Positions 1 to 8,494 are shown, counted from the stretch's first letter. The stretch is 64,000 nucleotides of DNA from Hyphomonadaceae bacterium (GCA_024742355.1 JANSYM010000007.1:160430-224429), one strand, 5' to 3'. Made by a program: numbers and translations. The notes: generated by a model from the sequence alone, not told the origin.

Positions 1-1
1 C

Positions 2-1594
2 GCCGGCTGTGTCCTCGCCAACCGGCTTACGGAAGATGGCAAGTCGACGGTTCTCCTGCTCGAAGCGGGCGGCAGGGACACATCGATGATGATCCACATT
101 CCGGTCGGCTACGCGCAGACCCTGAAAGACCCGAAGGTCAACTGGCTGTACGAAACCGAGCCAGATCCCGGCACGCATGACCGGGTGCACACCTGGCCGC
201 GGGGCAAGGTGCTGGGCGGCTCGTCTTCAATCAATGGCCTGCTCTACATTCGCGGGCAGCGGCAGGATTATGATGGCTGGGCGCAAATGGGGTTGCGCGG
301 CTGGTCCTATGACGATCTGCACCCCTATTTTCTGCGCAGCCAGCACCAAGAACGTGACGGCATGGACGGCCATGCCAAGGGCGGGCCACTGAACGTGTCT
401 GACGTCACCGAACCACACCCGGTTTCTGACGCTGTGATCGAGGCCGGCAAAAGCATGGGCCTACCCCATCGCGACGTGAATGGCGAAGACCAGGAAGGCG
501 TTGCCTATTACCAGCTCACCGTCAAAAATGGCCGTCGTTGCAGTGCTGCGGTGGCCTATCTCAACCCGGCCAAGAAACGCGCCAATCTGCAGATCGAAAC
601 CAAGGCGCTGGCCGCCCGCGTCCTGTTCGAAGGCAAACGCGCCATCGGGGTCGAGTACACACAGAACGGTCAGACGCACACCGCCCGCGCCCGGGCGGAA
701 GTCATCCTCGCCGGCGGCGCCATCAACAGCCCGCAACTTCTGGAGCTGTCCGGTATCGGCAACCCGGATCTCGTTCGTGAGCAGGGCATTGAGGTGGTGT
801 CTGCTCTGCCAGGTGTCGGCGAAAACCTGCAGGACCATTTCGTCATCGGCAATCGCTATCGGATGAAGCCCGGCAGCCCGTCGGTGAACCAGCAGTCGCG
901 CGGCCTCGCCATGATTGGGGAAGTGTTCAAATATCTCACACAGCGCAAGGGCCTGCTGACGCTCTCCGCCGCCCATGTCGCGGCCTTCATCAAGACGCGG
1001 CCCGAACTCGCAACGCCGGATGTTCAATATCACATTCTGCCCGCGACCATGGATCTGCAGAAAATGACGGAGACGGGCGACATGGAGCTGGAGAAGGAAC
1101 CCGGCATCACCATCGCGCCCTGCCAGCTGCGCCCGGAAAGCCGCGGCAGCGTGCACCTGAAATCCGCCGCGCATGACGCGCACCCGGCGATCCGGCCGAA
1201 TTATCTGTCCGACCCGCTGGACCAGCAAACTGCCGTTGCCGGCATTCGCTGGGCGCGCGAGCTGGCGCAGCAACCTGCCCTGGCCAAATATATCGAGCAC
1301 GAACTGGAGCCGGGTGAAGCCCTTCAAAGTGACGAAGAGCTGCTCGAGTTTGCGCGCGAAACCGGTGGCACGATCTATCACCCGGTCGGCACCTGCAAGA
1401 TGGGCGCGAGCGGCGACACGATGGGCGTTGTCGATGACCAGTTGCGCGTGCGCGGCGTCGAAGCCCTGCGCGTCGTCGACGCTTCGGTGATGCCGCGCCT
1501 GGTCAGCGGCAACACCAATGCACCGACCATCGCCATTGCCGAGAAAGCGTGCGATATGATACGCGCTGACGCCAAATCGAGACTGACGGCCTAG
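2..1594 (+). CDS. GMC family oxidoreductase (choline dehydrogenase-like), 5' end outside window
   Basis: FAD-dependent alcohol/choline dehydrogenase family enzyme. The reading frame is open from base 2, so the N-terminus with the first FAD glycine motif lies left of the window; the frame enters at AGCVLANRL and LLLEAGG, which belong to the Rossmann strand of this family. GMC signature 1 (GGSSSING) and signature 2 (GAINSPQLLELSGIG) are present. The active-site pair is visible near the C-terminus: His in YHPVGTCKMG and Asn in SGNTNAPT. About 530 codons are in the window, the expected size minus roughly 10-20 residues. The next gene starts 5 bp later, so the two are probably co-transcribed. Substrate is not clear; choline, an aliphatic alcohol or a polyol are possible. 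The internal ATG at base 86 is not the real start. Confidence 0.88.
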   Translation, partial: AGCVLANRLTEDGKSTVLLLEAGGRDTSMMIHIPVGYAQTLKDPKVNWLYETEPDPGTHDRVHTWPRGKVLGGSSSINGLLYIRGQRQDYDGWAQMGLRGWSYDDLHPYFLRSQHQERDGMDGHAKGGPLNVSDVTEPHPVSDAVIEAGKSMGLPHRDVNGEDQEGVAYYQLTVKNGRRCSAAVAYLNPAKKRANLQIETKALAARVLFEGKRAIGVEYTQNGQTHTARARAEVILAGGAINSPQLLELSGIGNPDLVREQGIEVVSALPGVGENLQDHFVIGNRYRMKPGSPSVNQQSRGLAMIGEVFKYLTQRKGLLTLSAAHVAAFIKTRPELATPDVQYHILPATMDLQKMTETGDMELEKEPGITIAPCQLRPESRGSVHLKSAAHDAHPAIRPNYLSDPLDQQTAVAGIRWARELAQQPALAKYIEHELEPGEALQSDEELLEFARETGGTIYHPVGTCKMGASGDTMGVVDDQLRVRGVEALRVVDASVMPRLVSGNTNAPTIAIAEKACDMIRADAKSRLTA

Positions 1595-1599
1595 GACGC

Positions 1600-2496
1600 A
1601 TGCCTGCTGATATCCCTATCGAAGCGCTATTCGCGCCAATCTTTGTGCTGTCGGTCATCATTGAATGGTGGTCGGTAAAATCAGGACGCGCCAAAGGCAG
1701 GTACGAGACCGCCGACGCGGTGACCAGCATGGTGATGGGCACCGGCAATGCGATTATCGGCACGCTGACCGGGGTCGCTGGACTATGGATCCTGCTGCTC
1801 GCCTGGCCTTATCGCGTGATGACGGTGCCGGTGACGTGGTGGACCTTCCTCATCGTGTTCGTGCTCTATGACCTGGTCTATTACTGGAAGCATCGCTTCA
1901 TGCACCGTGTGCGATGGTTCTGGATGGAACATGTCACCCACCATTCAAGCAAGCATTACAACCTGACCACTGCGCTGCGGCAGCCCTGGTTCGGACCCTT
2001 TATCGGTATCATCGTGGTCAGCTGGCCGCTGGTCCTGCTCGGCTTCCATCCGGCCTTTATCGGGCTCGCAGGCGGCATCAACCTCGTCTACCAGTTCTGG
2101 ATTCACACCGAGGTCATCGACAAATGTCCGCGCTGGTTCGAGGCGGTGTTCAACACGCCGAGCCATCACCGCGTCCACCACGCGACAAATCCGAGATATC
2201 TTGACGCAAATTATGCCGGCGTGTTCATCATCTGGGACAAGATGTTTGGCTCATTCATTCCCGAACGTGAGGATGACAAGCCTGATTATGGCATCGTCAA
2301 ACCGCTCAATTCCTACAACCCAATCATGGTCGCCTATCACGAATTCATCGCCTTGCTCCGCGACTGTGCCGCAGACGGATTTCGCCCGCTCACCTGGGTG
2401 AAGCGCGCGATCAATGCGCCGGGCTGGAGCCCGGACGGCAATCACAACCGGACGGAAGAACTCCGCGCGGCGTGGTTGGCCGAACGCGAGAGCTGA
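1600..2496 (+). CDS. Fatty acid hydroxylase / sterol desaturase superfamily protein
   Basis: Integral membrane di-iron oxygenase of the fatty acid hydroxylase superfamily, 298 aa. Three histidine clusters are visible: HRFMH (about residue 98), HHSSKH (about 114) and HHRVHH (about 190), the ligand pattern of the sterol desaturase/ERG3 family. Hydrophobic segments lie at residues 10-25, 45-70 and 75-95 before the first cluster, and 130-165 between the second and third. It follows the GMC oxidoreductase by 5 bp and ends at a hairpin terminator, so the two form a transcription unit. Together they could hydroxylate and then oxidise a lipid or alcohol; that pairing is inference. Substrate is unknown. 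Confidence 0.86.
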   Translation: MPADIPIEALFAPIFVLSVIIEWWSVKSGRAKGRYETADAVTSMVMGTGNAIIGTLTGVAGLWILLLAWPYRVMTVPVTWWTFLIVFVLYDLVYYWKHRFMHRVRWFWMEHVTHHSSKHYNLTTALRQPWFGPFIGIIVVSWPLVLLGFHPAFIGLAGGINLVYQFWIHTEVIDKCPRWFEAVFNTPSHHRVHHATNPRYLDANYAGVFIIWDKMFGSFIPEREDDKPDYGIVKPLNSYNPIMVAYHEFIALLRDCAADGFRPLTWVKRAINAPGWSPDGNHNRTEELRAAWLAERES

Positions 2497-2525
2497 GTTG
2501 CCGCGAATTGATATCCCGGGAATTG

Positions 2526-2569
2526 GAACCCCATCCCCAATTGAGAATTGGATACGGGGTTCATTTTTT
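2526..2569 (+). terminator. Rho-independent terminator after the hydroxylase gene
   Basis: GAACCCC (2526-2532) pairs with GGGGTTC (2556-2562), and inside it CCAATT (2537-2542) pairs with AATTGG (2546-2551) around a GAG loop. A run of six T follows at 2564-2569. Orientation fits the plus-strand gene ending at 2496. Confidence 0.8.
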
Positions 2570-2577
2570 GCGGTTAT

Positions 2578-3219
2578 CTAATCAACCAATGTCACCATGG
2601 ATTCGCGTGACTTTCTGACCTTGGCCATTGGCAGCAGCCAATCCCCGGTTGGATCGCGATAACCCAATGGGAGAAGAACGACCGACCGCAGCCCGCGTTC
2701 TTTCAGACCCAGAATTTCATCCACGGCGGCTGGATCGAATCCTTCCATAGGCGTGCTGTCTACTTCCTGCTCGGCAGCTGCCACCAAAGCAACGCCCAAA
2801 GCAATGTAGGCCTGGCGGGCAGCGTGCGCGTAATTCACTTCCGCGTCGCGCGGGACGTAATTTGCTTTCAGGTTGCCATAATACTGTTGGATCAGCGGCA
2901 GATCGCCCCGTGCGTCAACGTTCAACTGTGTGACTTCGTCGATCCGAGCGTCGGTGTAATTGTCCCAGGCAGCAAACACCAGCAGATGAGATCCATCCGT
3001 GATTGGTGTTTGTCCACTGGCCGCCGCCGCAATCTGGCTTCGGACGTCAGGATTGGTCACGAGGATCAATTCAAATGGTTGAGTACCACTTGATGTTGGC
3101 GCCATTCGCGCGGCTTCGATGATGGCATCGACTTTATCTTGTGGAACCGCCTTGGTGGGGTCCATCTTCTTGGTGGCATAGCGCCATTTCAATTGCTCGA
3201 TCAGAGGTTTGGCGGTCAT
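2578..3219 (-). CDS. Nitroreductase family NAD(P)H-dependent oxidoreductase
   Basis: FMN-dependent nitroreductase of the NfsB type, 213 aa. Family features: N-terminal LKWRYATKKMD, the FMN-binding RMAPTSSGTQPFELILV segment (about residues 37-55), the AARQAYIALG helix and a C-terminal LPLGYRDPTGDWL segment. It would reduce nitro compounds, quinones or a pteridine with NAD(P)H; the substrate cannot be told. Start: an ATG at 3219 has AGGA eight bases upstream, while the in-frame ATG at 3228 overlaps that SD, so 3219 is preferred. It is divergent from an HxlR regulator with under 100 bp between them, the usual arrangement for a regulator and its target oxidoreductase. This pair looks lower in GC than its neighbours. 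Confidence 0.88.
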   Translation of the reverse strand: MTAKPLIEQLKWRYATKKMDPTKAVPQDKVDAIIEAARMAPTSSGTQPFELILVTNPDVRSQIAAAASGQTPITDGSHLLVFAAWDNYTDARIDEVTQLNVDARGDLPLIQQYYGNLKANYVPRDAEVNYAHAARQAYIALGVALVAAAEQEVDSTPMEGFDPAAVDEILGLKERGLRSVVLLPLGYRDPTGDWLLPMAKVRKSRESMVTLVD

Positions 3220-3314
3220 TGGAAACATCCTGTTGTGGGCACCTTACATGTGCGGTATATTTTTGTGACTGACGATGTATTGAGAACTGCGTCTGAGTGC
3301 AAGAAGGCACAAGA

Positions 3315-3722
3315 ATGACCCCTGGTTACACGAAGGAAACCGGCATGCAAAATTCAGAACAATGCCCCAATTGCCAGCGTATCAACGACGTTCTGGCGCG
3401 CGTTGGTGACCGCTGGAGCGTCCTCGTGATCATATCGCTTTCCGAATACGGAACGTTGCGCTTCAACGCATTGAAACGAAACCTCGGCATCTCTCAGCGT
3501 ATGTTGAGTCTCACATTGAAAAAGCTTGAGCGAGATGGCCTGGTCCATCGCGACTATCATCAAACCATCCCGCCTAAAGTCGAGTACAGCCTCACTGAAA
3601 TGGGCGAGTCGTTTCGTGAGCCAGTCGCTGCGTTAGGGGTTTGGGCCCTCAACAATCTCACAGAGATCGACAAAGCGCGTGACAAATACGATGCCGAAGC
3701 AAACGCATTGAGCCCAGCTTAG
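3315..3722 (+). CDS. HxlR family winged-helix transcriptional regulator
   Basis: DNA-binding regulator, 135 aa, with the HxlR core: RVGDRWSVLVI, LRFNALKRNLGISQRMLS recognition region, KKLERDGLVHRDY and VEYSLTEMGES. A CPNC motif sits about ten residues into the mature protein; HxlR sensors of aldehydes, quinones or disulfide stress commonly use a conserved cysteine there. Start chosen at ATG 3315 because AAGAAGG at 3301-3307 sits 7 bp upstream; a GTG at 3297 would overlap nothing better. TACAT (3245-3249) and ATGTA (3275-3279) in the shared promoter region could be operator halves, a weak suggestion. It probably controls the divergent nitroreductase and itself. Confidence 0.87.
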   Translation: MTPGYTKETGMQNSEQCPNCQRINDVLARVGDRWSVLVIISLSEYGTLRFNALKRNLGISQRMLSLTLKKLERDGLVHRDYHQTIPPKVEYSLTEMGESFREPVAALGVWALNNLTEIDKARDKYDAEANALSPA

Positions 3723-3749
3723 TTCGGCATAACGATCTGATTCCCGCCC

Positions 3750-4205
3750 TCAAGCGTCCGGCAAAACTTGTGCGTGCTTCACGCTGCCATAGGCAAAACT
3801 GGTATCAATGCTGGCAATACCCGGCACGCGTTGGAGCTCGCGCCGGACGAAACGTTCATAATCATCCAGGTCGGCGGCAATGACGCGGAGCAGATAGTCC
3901 GAGCGTCCGGTCATCAGCCAGCAATCCATCACTTGCGGCATGGCGGTGATCGCTGCCTCGAACGCGTTCACGGCCTCGTCGCTGTGGCGTTCCAGTTTCA
4001 AGCGAATGAACACCGTCACTGGCAGGCCCCAGGATTTTTGATCAACGAGGGCTGTGTAGCCGCGGATGATGCCCTGCTCTTCCATCAGGCGCACGCGGCG
4101 GAGACAGGGGCTCGGCGACAGGTTTACCCGTTCCGACAAGTCCTGATTCGTCAGCCGTCCATCGCCTTGCAGTTCGCGGAGAATCTGGCGGTCTTTGCTA
4201 TCCAT
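3750..4205 (-). CDS. mdeR: Lrp/AsnC family regulator, probable regulator of methionine gamma-lyase
   Basis: Feast/famine regulator, 151 aa: N-terminal helix-turn-helix (DRQILRELQGDGRLTNQDLSE, then LSPSPCLRRVRLME) and the RAM ligand-binding domain (VTVFIRLKL, MTGRSDYLLRV, VPGIASIDTSFAYGSVK). It is divergent from a methionine gamma-lyase. In Pseudomonas putida the Lrp-type MdeR is divergent from mdeA and activates it, so the same role is inferred here. Start: ATG 4205 gives the usual family length. A GTG at 4235 with AAGGA ten bases upstream would add ten residues, and it would place a probable operator repeat inside the gene, so I prefer 4205. The symbol rests on context. Confidence 0.8.
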   Translation of the reverse strand: MDSKDRQILRELQGDGRLTNQDLSERVNLSPSPCLRRVRLMEEQGIIRGYTALVDQKSWGLPVTVFIRLKLERHSDEAVNAFEAAITAMPQVMDCWLMTGRSDYLLRVIAADLDDYERFVRRELQRVPGIASIDTSFAYGSVKHAQVLPDA

Positions 4206-4218
4206 GGGCTCATTCTTG

Positions 4219-4247
4219 GCAGTTTCTGCTAACACTTAAGCAGTTTC
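4219..4247. promoter_or_regulatory. Direct repeats GCAGTTTC, possible Lrp-type operator
   Basis: GCAGTTTC occurs at 4219-4226 and again at 4240-4247, exactly 21 bp (two helical turns) apart, in the intergenic region between the AsnC-type regulator and methionine gamma-lyase. Lrp-family proteins bind phased sites on one DNA face. Assignment as operator is inference. Confidence 0.4.
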
Positions 4248-4310
4248 CTTGCCATTTCGCAAAGTTCTGCGGCGCAAATTGAGGTAGAATGCTCCCAGAC
4301 GGAGATCCCC

Positions 4311-5516
4311 ATGCACGACGACAAGACCAAAGGCTTTTCCACCCGCGCTATTCATCACGGCTATGACCCGATGAGCGCTGAAGGCGCGCTGACCCCGCCT
4401 TTGCACCTGACCTCGACCTTCGCCTTTGATACCGCCGAGCAAGGCGGCGCGCGGTTCGCTGGGGAAGAACCCGGGCACATCTATACCCGCATCTCCAACC
4501 CGACCACGGAACTGCTCGAACAACGCATGGCCTCCCTCGAAGGCGGCGAAGCGGCGGTTGCCATGGCCTCCGGCATGGGCGCGATCACGTCAGTGCTTTG
4601 GAGCTTCTTGCGCGCCGGCGATGAGCTGATCACCGACAAGACGCTCTATGGCTGCACCTTCTCATTCTTCCAGCATGGCCTCTCCCGCTTCGGCATCACC
4701 GTTACGCATGTTGACCTGACCAATCCGCTGGCTCTGGAAACGGCGATCTCGGATCAGACCAAAGTCGTCTATTTCGAAACGCCCGCTAACCCCAATATGC
4801 GGCTGGTCGACATTGCTGCGATCAGCGCGATTGCCAGACGTCATGGCGCCAAGACCGTCGTCGACAATACCTATGCGACGCCGGTCCAGACCCGCCCGCT
4901 CGAACACGGCGCCGACGTCGTGGTTCACTCGGCGACGAAGTATCTTGGCGGTCATGGCGACCTGATTGCGGGCGTTGCCGTCGGTTCGGCGGACGACATG
5001 ACTGAGGTCCGCATGGTCGGCGTCAAGGACATGACCGGCGCTGTGCTGGCCCCGTTCAATGCCATGCTTATCCTGCGCGGCCTGAAAACGCTAGAGCTTC
5101 GCGTCGAACGGCACGCGCAGAGCGCGATGAAAGTGGCGACGATGCTGGAAGCACATCCGGCGATTGCGCGTGTGCACTATCCAGGCTTGCCAACATTTGA
5201 CCAGCATGACCTGGCGCAGCGCCAGATGGATGGTTTTGGCGGCATGATCGCGTTCGAACTGACCGGCGGCTACAGTGCCGGCATCGCGATGATGAACCGG
5301 CTCAACCTGGTGCGCCGCGCTGTCAGTCTTGGCGATGCCGAGACGCTGATCCAGCACCCGGCGAGCATGACCCACTCGACCTATTCGCGCGAAGAACGCG
5401 AGGCCCACGGGATCAGCGAAGGCCTGGTCCGCATTTCAGTCGGGCTCGAGCAAGTCGACGACATTCTCGAAGACCTGCACCAGGCGCTCGGCACCAATGA
5501 GAGTGCGGCGGCGTAG
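4311..5516 (+). CDS. mdeA: Methionine gamma-lyase (PLP-dependent)
   Basis: Cleaves L-methionine to methanethiol, 2-oxobutyrate and ammonia. 401 aa, cystathionine gamma-synthase/lyase fold. PLP lysine is in HSATKYLGGHGD; PLP-phosphate residues in the YTRISNPTTELLE and ASGMGAITS regions. The cysteine typical of true methionine gamma-lyases is present in LYGCTF (Cys116 in the P. putida enzyme), which separates it from cystathionine lyases; the opening STRAIHHGYDP and ending GLVRISVGLEQVDD also follow that enzyme closely. ATG 4311 has GGAG about 8 bp upstream. The divergent AsnC-type regulator supports the assignment. The mdeB ketoacid dehydrogenase gene that follows mdeA in P. putida is absent; a PadR regulator follows instead. 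Confidence 0.88.
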   Translation: MHDDKTKGFSTRAIHHGYDPMSAEGALTPPLHLTSTFAFDTAEQGGARFAGEEPGHIYTRISNPTTELLEQRMASLEGGEAAVAMASGMGAITSVLWSFLRAGDELITDKTLYGCTFSFFQHGLSRFGITVTHVDLTNPLALETAISDQTKVVYFETPANPNMRLVDIAAISAIARRHGAKTVVDNTYATPVQTRPLEHGADVVVHSATKYLGGHGDLIAGVAVGSADDMTEVRMVGVKDMTGAVLAPFNAMLILRGLKTLELRVERHAQSAMKVATMLEAHPAIARVHYPGLPTFDQHDLAQRQMDGFGGMIAFELTGGYSAGIAMMNRLNLVRRAVSLGDAETLIQHPASMTHSTYSREEREAHGISEGLVRISVGLEQVDDILEDLHQALGTNESAAA

Positions 5517-5573
5517 CGGACCTTCCCTCAGTCCAGGTATCCATTTTCGGCAGAATCGACCCCAGCTCTTGCA

Positions 5574-5611
5574 TTTCGATATATCGAAACTATTATTTAG
5601 ATATATCGAAA
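5574..5611. promoter_or_regulatory. Tandem palindromic operators upstream of padR-type gene
   Basis: A perfect 16-bp palindrome TTTCGATATATCGAAA (5574-5589) is followed by a one-mismatch copy TTTAGATATATCGAAA (5596-5611), 22 bp centre to centre. The second copy touches the AGGAG ribosome-binding site (5613-5617) of the PadR gene. PadR proteins commonly repress their own promoter through such dyads, so autoregulation is inferred. Confidence 0.75.
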
Positions 5612-5624
5612 CAGGAGTTTCAAA

Positions 5625-6182
5625 ATGTACCACAAACATCGCATGCGCAAAGCAGCAGCCGCTTATATGAAAATGCACGGCCAACATGGCCGCGGCGGTG
5701 GGCGCCGGCGCAGACCACTGGATCATGGCGATTTGCGCCTCCTGATCCTGGCCCTGATCCAGGAAGAGCCGCGTCATGGCTATGACCTGATGATGGAAAT
5801 CGAGACGCGCACTGGCGGCACTTACAAACCAAGCCCTGGCGTCATGTACCCGGCCCTGTCCGTGCTTGAAGATCAGGGCTTTGTGAAAGCCAAGAAAGTC
5901 GAGGGCAAACGCGTCTTCAATCTCACCGAAGCGGGCGAAGAAGAGCTTGCCGAAAATGCCGAAACGCTGGCCAAGATCGAGGAACGGCTGGAGAGCCTCG
6001 CCAATCCCGACGCAGAACTGCATCCAGGCGACATTCGTTCAGCCAGCCGCCGGCTGCGGCACACGCTGATCAAGACCGTCACCGAGACCTGGCCGGATAC
6101 CTCCAACTATGAGGAGATCGTCGACATCCTCAATCAGGCCCGTGCTGATATTGTGAAAGCCGCCAACAAGAAAGCCAACTGA
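5625..6182 (+). CDS. PadR family transcriptional regulator
   Basis: 185 aa. A basic, glycine/histidine-rich N-terminal tail of about 35 residues (GRGGGRRRR) precedes the PadR winged helix: LRLLILALIQEEPRHGYDLM, GTYKPSPGVMYPALSVLEDQGF, KRVFNLTEAGEEEL. A helical C-terminal dimerisation region follows (about residues 105-185). Start at ATG 5625 is supported by AGGAG 7 bp upstream. Two palindromes directly upstream suggest self-repression. No efflux pump or other clear target lies next to it; the downstream gene is on the other strand. The ligand is unknown. The tail may add non-specific DNA contacts. Confidence 0.88.
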   Translation: MYHKHRMRKAAAAYMKMHGQHGRGGGRRRRPLDHGDLRLLILALIQEEPRHGYDLMMEIETRTGGTYKPSPGVMYPALSVLEDQGFVKAKKVEGKRVFNLTEAGEEELAENAETLAKIEERLESLANPDAELHPGDIRSASRRLRHTLIKTVTETWPDTSNYEEIVDILNQARADIVKAANKKAN

Positions 6183-6202
6183 TCACCGGTGGCCTTTGCG
6201 GC

Positions 6203-6883
6203 TTAGTCTTTCTCGAAGACGACGCTGAGATTGTTCGCGGGCATGGCCGTGACACCGCTGAGCTGCAGGCCCGCCCCATCCGCCAATGGCAAAATGTCGA
6301 GATCGAGATCGCGGACGCCCCATTGCGGGTGGCGGCGCTGCAAATCCAGGCTGAACCGCGCATTGGACGGCGCGATCTCACGATGGCGCGCAAACGGGCC
6401 GTAGAGCATGAGACGGCCGCCCTGTCGCAACAGACGTCCCGCGCCAGCGATCAGGCCCTGCGCCGCCGCAAAGGGCGCAATGTGGATCATGTTGGCGCAG
6501 AACAGGCCATCAAAGGGCCCCTCTGATTCTGCCCAGGCATCATGCGTCGTATCAAGCGTTAAGGGCCCGCGCAGGCGATCATGAGCTGCGGTGTCTCGCC
6601 AGGCACGCTGACTGTCCTGACTGGCTGCATCAATATCCGAATAGGTCCAGATCAGATCCGGCGCCGCGTCGGTGATGTGGGCGCCGTGCTCGCCCGTGCC
6701 AGAGGCGACTTCCAGGACATGGCCGACCGTCGGCATGTTTGCGAGAAACACGTCACGCACGACGTGCATGTTGCGCCCGGTTGACGGCGAGAAGCGGCGG
6801 CCATCTTCGGCACGATCGCGCTTTTCCAGAGCCAGCGGCTGGCCAGACTCGGCTTTCTGATAGTCTTTGTTTTCATCCGACAT
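6203..6883 (-). CDS. DUF938 SAM-dependent methyltransferase-like protein
   Basis: 226 aa, class I methyltransferase fold of the DUF938 family. The SAM motif I is VLEVASGTGEHGAHI (about residues 57-71), preceded by the family's RFSPSTGRNMHVVRDVF; acidic loop YSDIDAASQ, and a later FCANMIHIAPFAAAQGL segment with GRLLRQGGRLMLYGPF. The substrate of this family is not established. It is downstream of, and on the same strand as, the monooxygenase gene (51 bp gap), so it may be read from that transcript. Confidence 0.82.
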   Translation of the reverse strand: MSDENKDYQKAESGQPLALEKRDRAEDGRRFSPSTGRNMHVVRDVFLANMPTVGHVLEVASGTGEHGAHITDAAPDLIWTYSDIDAASQDSQRAWRDTAAHDRLRGPLTLDTTHDAWAESEGPFDGLFCANMIHIAPFAAAQGLIAGAGRLLRQGGRLMLYGPFARHREIAPSNARFSLDLQRRHPQWGVRDLDLDILPLADGAGLQLSGVTAMPANNLSVVFEKD

Positions 6884-6934
6884 ACCGGGCTCTTACGCGG
6901 TTTCCTGGGGACGTAAAAGCCCGGATGTCTCGCC

Positions 6935-8440
6935 TTAGGCGGCGGTGGATCGCGCCGAGGCGCGGCGCGAATAGACAAACTCGTCTGCGGTCAGGTCGAT
7001 CGCCGGCAGTTCTTCGCACTCCTGCCAGTAATCCTGAGTATGCTGCCAGATTGGATCGGCACCGCGTTTGGGCATCAAATGCATGGCGCGCATCAGATAA
7101 CCGGGATTGAAATTGTCAGCATCCATCCAGGGCAGGACTTCCATATCCTGGTCCTGTTCGCGGAGCTCGACCCTGACCTCGTCCACGCCCGTCGCATCCA
7201 TGTGCTTCAGCAGCCGGCAGACAAAATCGCCCAACAAGTCGACCCGCAGCGTCCAGCTGGCGCGGAAGTATCCGAACACCCAGGCCATGTTGGGCACACC
7301 GGTGAACATCATCCCGCGATATGTGACCGACTGGCTGAAATCGACGGGTTTGCCGTCCACTTCGAACGGGATGCCGCCCAGCACGGAGAGGTTGAAGCCG
7401 GTCGCCGTGATGATGATGTCGGCGTCCAGATGCTTGCCAGACTTGAGCTGGATGCCAGTCTTGGTGAACCGGTCGATCTCATCTGTCACGACGCTCGCCA
7501 CGCCGCTCGCGATCCCCTGGAACAAGTCGCCATCCGGAATGAAGGCAAGACGCTGCTGCCAGGGGCGGTATTTCGGCGTGAAATGCGTATCGATGTCAAA
7601 GTCCGGCCCGAGATAGCCGCGCGCGGCTTCGAGCAGCTCAGCTTTCACAACCTCCGGCTCGGTCAGGCAGCGTTGGCAGGTCTCATCCTGGTCGAACAGC
7701 GCTTTCTTGCGCGCGAGTTCGTGCACAAGCTCGTCCGAAACGCCGATCCGCCGCAGCTCATCGGCAAATTCGTTACGGTTCTCTGCCGGGAAGAAATAGG
7801 TCGGCGAGCGTTGCAACAGCGTGACATGTTCACAGTCGCCTGCGATTGCCGGAACCAGGGTCGCGGCCGTCGCGCCGGAGCCGATACAGACGACTTTCTT
7901 GCCTTTGAGATCGGTGTCTTCGGGCCAGGTTTGCGGGTGAATGATCTCGCCGGCGAAATCGTCCATGCCCTCCCACTCTGGCGTGTAGCCTTCGGCGTGA
8001 TTGTAATAGCCCTGGCACATCCAGAGGAAGGTGCAAGTATAGACCTTCTCGTCGCCGGTTACGCTGTTTGTCGCCCGCACGGTCCAGAGCTTGTCGACAG
8101 ACGAATAGCTCGCATGGGTAATCGTGTGCGAATACTCAATGTGCTGCGCGATCTCATTCTCGTCGATGACCTCGCCCATATAGTTGAGGATCTCCTCCGC
8201 CGAGGCAATTGGCGGCCCGATCCAGGGTTTGAAGCGATAGCCAAATGTATAGAGGTCACTGTCGGACCGAATGCCCGGATAAGTGTGCATCCGCCAGGTC
8301 CCACCATAATCTTCCAAGGCTTCCAGGATCAGATACGATTTGCCCGGGCATTGTGTCTGCAAATGGTAGGCAGAGCCGATGCCGGAGATCCCAGCCCCGG
8401 CAATCAGGACATCAAAATGTCCATCGACGTTTTGTGTCAT
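6935..8440 (-). CDS. Flavin-containing (Baeyer-Villiger type) monooxygenase
   Basis: 501 aa FAD/NADPH monooxygenase resembling EthA-like Baeyer-Villiger enzymes. FAD Rossmann motif GAGISGIG near residue 15; GGTWRMHTYPGIRSDSD near 46; the Baeyer-Villiger fingerprint FxGxxxHxxxWP appears as FAGEIIHPQTWP near 166; the NADPH motif CIGSGATAATL near 188; and the ATGF motif (ITATGFNLSV) further on. It inserts oxygen next to ketones or oxidises soft nucleophiles, giving esters or lactones. Start ATG 8440 has GGAGGA 7 bp upstream. An acyl-CoA synthetase lies 93 bp upstream on the same strand, which suggests a catabolic unit for a ketone or terpenoid/alkyl compound; this is inference. Confidence 0.9.
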   Translation of the reverse strand: MTQNVDGHFDVLIAGAGISGIGSAYHLQTQCPGKSYLILEALEDYGGTWRMHTYPGIRSDSDLYTFGYRFKPWIGPPIASAEEILNYMGEVIDENEIAQHIEYSHTITHASYSSVDKLWTVRATNSVTGDEKVYTCTFLWMCQGYYNHAEGYTPEWEGMDDFAGEIIHPQTWPEDTDLKGKKVVCIGSGATAATLVPAIAGDCEHVTLLQRSPTYFFPAENRNEFADELRRIGVSDELVHELARKKALFDQDETCQRCLTEPEVVKAELLEAARGYLGPDFDIDTHFTPKYRPWQQRLAFIPDGDLFQGIASGVASVVTDEIDRFTKTGIQLKSGKHLDADIIITATGFNLSVLGGIPFEVDGKPVDFSQSVTYRGMMFTGVPNMAWVFGYFRASWTLRVDLLGDFVCRLLKHMDATGVDEVRVELREQDQDMEVLPWMDADNFNPGYLMRAMHLMPKRGADPIWQHTQDYWQECEELPAIDLTADEFVYSRRASARSTAA

Positions 8441-8494
8441 CGCGCGTTCCTCCGAATGTTTTTCGAAGGCTCGCGCGGCACCTGAGTGCGGCCA

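Noticed and set aside
461..1381. 306-codon minus-strand frame over the GMC gene
   Set aside because: Shadow of the GMC oxidoreductase; no recognisable motif.
7040..8485. 481-codon plus-strand frame over the monooxygenase
   Set aside because: Antisense shadow, His- and Asp-rich pseudo-translation, no SD.
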